Assembly: GCA_905331475.1 (NCBI GenBank)
Contig: CAJNYU010002677.1
Coordinates: 124,001-188,000, forward strand
Direction of reading: 5' to 3'
DNA from: Rotaria socialis
Lineage: Eukaryota > Rotifera > Eurotatoria > Philodinida > Philodinidae
Length of the DNA stretch: 64,000 nt
Of the stretch, positions 60,421 to 64,000 are shown one piece after another (the first letter of the stretch is position 1; each line of letters starts with the position of its first letter). The notes beneath the pieces are model-generated. The model did no database searches and had not been told where the DNA came from. It saw only the letters and a list, made by a program, of their open reading frames with translations. The position numbers and the translations under genes were made by a program.

Positions 60421-61041
60421 ATGCAATCGTCGACTTCGTTTTCTTCAATGTCATCAACAGCATCAAGTTGTTCGTCTACCTATGCTTCACGAACAATACT
60501 CGAAGCAAAAGATTTGCCTTCAGCTGGACCACGATGCCGATCATCAATGATAGCATCTCTCGATAATGATGAAGGTGTGTTTTCTGAACCACCACCACCT
60601 CCTCCGCCACCACGTCGTCGCCGCACACAAATTCCATCAGCCAATAAATCTATGGCTAAATGTCGTCATCTTCTACGAACTTGTCTTACTTCAGCATCAG
60701 CACCTCTTTCGCTACTTACACCAACTAAACTCTCCGATTCAATCATTCGAAAGCAATATTTTGCACAATTATGTCATAATCATCGGTTACTACTTGTTCT
60801 CAATGATTACGAATGTAAATGTGGTTGTCGTTTTTCAATGAAACAAGGCGACTTTGTTATTTTATACGAAACAAGAAATGAATTATCGATGTGGTATAGA
60901 AATAAACTTGTAACAGTCATATCAAACGAATTAGTATGTTCAAAAATTCCTTGTGAATATGTATGTGATGTAAAATTGTTGCGTGAACGTGTTCGTTCGA
61001 GATATTGTTCTAGTGATGATGAGCAAAGTTTTGATTTGTAA
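60421..61041 (+). CDS. Proline-rich protein with SH3-like C-terminal domain (copy 1)
   Basis: 206 aa in one coding exon. A Ser/Thr-rich start is followed by ILEAKDLPSAGPRC, a Pro run (PPPPPPPPRRRR) that looks like an SH3 ligand, then RKQYFAQLCHNHRLLLVLND. The C-terminal domain (about 120-185) has SH3-like landmarks: LNDYEC, FSMKQGDFVIL, MWYRN and KIPCEYV, matching the ALYDY, KGD, WW and PSNYV positions. The tail (about 187-206) is basic then acidic. Unlike classical SH3 domains it has several Cys and only one Trp in the WW position, so ligand binding is uncertain. The start follows an acceptor by 6 nt. An AATAAA lies at 61073-61078. A second copy follows at 62675. Confidence 0.75.
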   Translation: MQSSTSFSSMSSTASSCSSTYASRTILEAKDLPSAGPRCRSSMIASLDNDEGVFSEPPPPPPPPRRRRTQIPSANKSMAKCRHLLRTCLTSASAPLSLLTPTKLSDSIIRKQYFAQLCHNHRLLLVLNDYECKCGCRFSMKQGDFVILYETRNELSMWYRNKLVTVISNELVCSKIPCEYVCDVKLLRERVRSRYCSSDDEQSFDL

Positions 61042-62393
61042 TTCATAAATTGTACATTGCATTTTTTTTAACAATAAAACTTCACAAGTACTCATCGTAC
61101 AAATGTAAGAGGAAACGCTTTCTTGGATCGAGTGCTTTCATGAAAAAACTAATTATTCTAATATGGCTATCAAGCGGTTCAAGGCATTGACATACGAACT
61201 CAGTAATTAGTTTGTCACACCAGGTGTTTTCCTAGACGAGAATGAAATGTAACAATATGTCAAGATAAGGTCGTTCAATGTCAACAAAAACTATAATCTA
61301 GGTTTAAAATGAGTGACATATTACTAAATTTGTATATGTATCATTGTTTATCACGCAACGTTTTTCATATAGTATTTTGAAGAGTAACTTAACTAAAATT
61401 ATTATTTATTTTTCATAATCAGTTACGCAATAGCTTCATCTAGGTGTTGAATGATGCTTTCTGTTTCGTAAGTGTCTATCATTCAGATGCGACCCTAATG
61501 AACAATAAGATGATCGTTTGAATGTTCGTCACAGTAGCTCTCTTAAGAATACTCATAAAAATATTAATGAATAACATAGGAATTCGTTACACACCTTAAG
61601 AAAGATGATGACGATATAGATAAATCATTTGACTCATTGGATCAAAGAAACAACATGTATCCGACACGCCTTATACAACTCTGAGTTTCTCCACAACTGG
61701 TAACATTAGCGCACAGTGCCATTTTTCTCATAGCTTCCTCTCGTATCGATTTCACCCGTGGACAACCAAAACAATTAATTATAATGATGCAACACAAAGA
61801 AAGTTTGTTGACATTTTTTTTTTCTAACAATACTGAGAAATGACTAAACTGAATTATCTTCTTTTTTTACTATATTTTACCGTGAAAAATTTTTCACGCA
61901 TGAAACCAATCTTTCGCGTTCGTCATTTTCAGCGACGAATCAATATATACTAATACGCTTTTCTCATAACAATCGAGAGATTAGCGCTAATTGGTAAATT
62001 ATTATCTAACAATCACATAATACAACAAATTCATGCAGCTCATTTTCACCTACAATCTATTTTATTATTAACAAATTTATCGTAACACTGAGATATGACA
62101 AATTCAACCGACTGTTCGTTCGATGGATTCCTCCAGGCATTGTTTCCTATAAACAACAAATTTGCGTCTTTCTTCTTGTTTCAGTCAATTTTGATGTTAT
62201 CGAATGATAATATTTATGAGCGAAAAAATAATATAAAAAAGGTGTCCTCACAAACTGTTTTTGATCTGAAGAGCGAAAATTCACCAATTAGCCAATGGCT
62301 AATTGATTGGATTCAATTGATGTAAGTCGTTTAGTATTCATTAACATTAGCCAACACTTCTCTTCTTTTCTTCTCTTCTACGTAATCTTCATC
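61042..62393. other. Spacer between the tandem copies
   Basis: The left part (61100-61960) is unique to this copy junction. It holds one small minus-strand frame (61642-61830) with a hydrophobic start and several Cys (see findings). From about 61965 the duplicated upstream region of copy 2 begins. Confidence 0.4.
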
Positions 62394-62401
62394 TATAAAT
62401 A
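62394..62401 (+). promoter_or_regulatory. TATA box of SH3-like gene copy 2
   Basis: TATAAATA in the same context as copy 1 (CTATAAATATAAGCAGAATC). The 5'UTR exon ends at 62485 before gtaagaatgc, and the intron ends at 62668 (atttag). Confidence 0.6.
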
Positions 62402-62674
62402 TAAGCAGAATCACATTCATCAATTCACTTCATTCTTGTATTTATTGGCGTTTTTTTTTCATTCGAATAAAACACTCACACATCGGTAAGAATGCATACT
62501 TGAATGATTGATTGGATAAATATTGCATCTCCTCTAATTGAAATGTCACACCTAAGATACGTTATTATTTAAGCGAGAGCATCTTCATACGACCACATAC
62601 AGGTCACCACTGACTCGATATTGATAATCAGTATCCGTGATTATTGAGTTCATTTTGATTTTATTTAGGCAGTA

Positions 62675-63524
62675 ATGCAACCGTCGGCTTCCCTCTCTTC
62701 GATTTCATCAACAGCATCGACTTGCTCGTCAACCTATACTTCTCGAACAATACTCGAAGCAAAAGATTTACCTTCAGCTGGACCACGATGCCGATCATCA
62801 ATGATAGTTTTTCTCGATAATGATGAAGGTGTGTTTTCTGAACCCCCACTGCCACCTCCTCCGCCACCACCACGTCGTCGCCGAACACAAATTCCATCAG
62901 CCAACAGATCTATGGCTAAATGTCGTCATCTTCTTCGTACTTGTCTTACTTCAACTTCATCGCCTCTTTCGCTACCTACTTCAACTAAACTCTCCGATTC
63001 AATCATTCGAAAGCAATATTTTGCACAATTATGTCATAATCATCGGTTACTACTTGTTCTCAATGATTACGAATGTAAATGTGGTTGTCGTTTTTCAATG
63101 AAACAAGGCGACTTTGTTATTTTATACGAAACAAGAAATGAATTATCGATGTGGTATAGAAATAAACTTGTAACAGTCATATCAAACGAATTAGTATGTT
63201 CAAAAATTCCTTGTGAATATGTATGTGANTCGAAAGCAATATTTTGCACAATTATGTCATAATCATCGGTTACTACTTGTTCTCAATGATTACGAATGTA
63301 AATGTGGTTGTCGTTTTTCAATGAAACAAGGCGACTTTGTTATTTTATACGAAACAAGAAATGAATTATCGATGTGGTATAGAAATAAACTTGTAACAGT
63401 CATATCAAACGAATTAGTATGTTCAAAAATTCCTTGTGAATATGTATGTGACGTAAAATTGTTGCGTGAACGTGTTCGTTCGAGGCATTTTTCTAGTGAT
63501 GATGAACAAAGTTTTGATTTGTAA
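62675..63524 (+). CDS. Proline-rich SH3-like protein (copy 2), with internal 222-bp repeat
   Basis: From ATG 62675 the sequence parallels copy 1 with substitutions and a slightly longer Pro run. At 63229 there is a single N, after which bases 63230-63451 repeat 63007-63228 exactly. The frame is thrown off at the junction and is restored in the second repeat, which ends like copy 1 (VKLLRERVRSR..., acidic tail, stop 63524). If the repeat is an assembly artefact, the gene is a normal, roughly 207-residue paralogue. If it is real, the gene is broken. The 3' half is nearly identical to copy 1, whereas the 5' half differs. The copy 1 AATAAA is changed to AAATAAG-type sequence here. Confidence 0.6.
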
Positions 63525-64000
63525 TAATAAATTGTATATTGCATTTTCTTTAAATAAGTATCTTGTTGAACTCTGATACATTGGGGAACTAATTCCGTCC
63601 TTGTAGTTTCATAATGAATTCATTTGTTGAATGTATCAATTGCCAGTGGTAGCGGTTCGGCTAATCCGTTCTTTGCCTATTTCCCGGATGGGCAATATAA
63701 GGGAAAGAGAGAGAAAAGGAAAGGAAAGGAAAGGATGATTATTTTTAGATACGATGATGATGATGATGATGATGATGATGTAATAATAAGTAAGTGAGTG
63801 TAGTAGAAGAAATTCAAACATAATAATGACGAAGAAAAATGGTTCGCTGTTGCTTTTGTTCAATATTTGTCATCAATTCCTTACTTCACATTTCCTTCTT
63901 TTTTTTTCTTACATTTCTAATACTACTATAATTGGAAACACGTCGATCGACATAGTTGCAAGGGCAATAGATGATGATAGAAACGTCTATCGATATGTAA
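63525..64000. other. Right-edge spacer with simple repeats
   Basis: Contains a GGAAA-type run (about 63705-63735) and (TGA)n at about 63752-63780. No gene is visible up to the edge. Confidence 0.4.

Noticed and set aside
63636..63863. Ile-run frame at the right edge
   Set aside because: Encoded by the (TGA)n repeat read in reverse.
1..64000. CRISPR arrays, bacterial operons, phage or rRNA genes
   Set aside because: No regularly spaced repeats, ribosome binding sites or rRNA segments; the gene structure is that of an intron-rich animal genome.

Overview
The window looks like nuclear DNA of a bdelloid rotifer (Adineta or Rotaria type). It is AT-rich, and its multi-exon animal genes are separated mostly by 50-70 nt introns with gta-type donors and ttttag acceptors. 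It also carries ADP-ribosyltransferase genes and a receiver-like family that I associate with bdelloids. The taxon is inferred from gene style and families, not from a marker gene. There are N gaps at about 9323-9332, 53073-53214 and 63229.

Layout. 1-4265 (-): 5' part of an unrecognised gene that runs off the left edge. Its long intron holds an element with perfect 12-bp terminal inverted repeats. 7156-12185 (+): a complete Shark/HTK16-type kinase (SH2, ankyrin repeats, SH2, tyrosine kinase) in 17 exons. 12382-13309 (-): clathrin light chain, convergent with Shark. 13960-15411 (+): coiled-coil protein with two C-terminal UBZ-like zinc fingers. 19077-20635 (+): low-complexity scaffold-like protein. 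21129-22608 (+): pentameric ligand-gated channel that has lost both Cys-loop cysteines. 22725-28108 (-): a tight head-to-tail series of STOX (storkhead), RASSF (LIM-RA-SARAH) and caspase genes. A RNase-kappa-like gene sits on the opposite strand inside the first STOX intron. RASSF and caspase are classical partners in cell death and Hippo signalling, so the series may be a functional as well as a physical cluster.

28109-37232 is gene-poor. It holds a broken ADP-ribosyltransferase/LRR gene, a detached LRR exon and several hairpin elements. 37233-43007 (+): a Hillarin/LTD-1-like protein (LIM, coiled coil, degenerate transglutaminase fold). 47644-49186 (+): a small two-Ig type I membrane protein.

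49.2-55.5 kb is a transposon graveyard: a decayed hAT transposase (-) invaded by short elements with CCAGGTCGA-like ends, a FLYWCH remnant and C-rich tandem repeats. 56.4-59.2 kb (+) carries an intact ADP-ribosyltransferase ORF followed by a receiver-like (IWLD) gene. 59.8-63.5 kb is a tandem duplication of a proline-rich, SH3-like gene. Each copy has its own TATA box and 5'UTR intron. The second copy contains an exact 222-bp internal repeat at an N, probably an assembly join.

Exon boundaries were read by eye from splice consensus and frame continuity. For every gene given as complete, the exon phases add up to one open frame.
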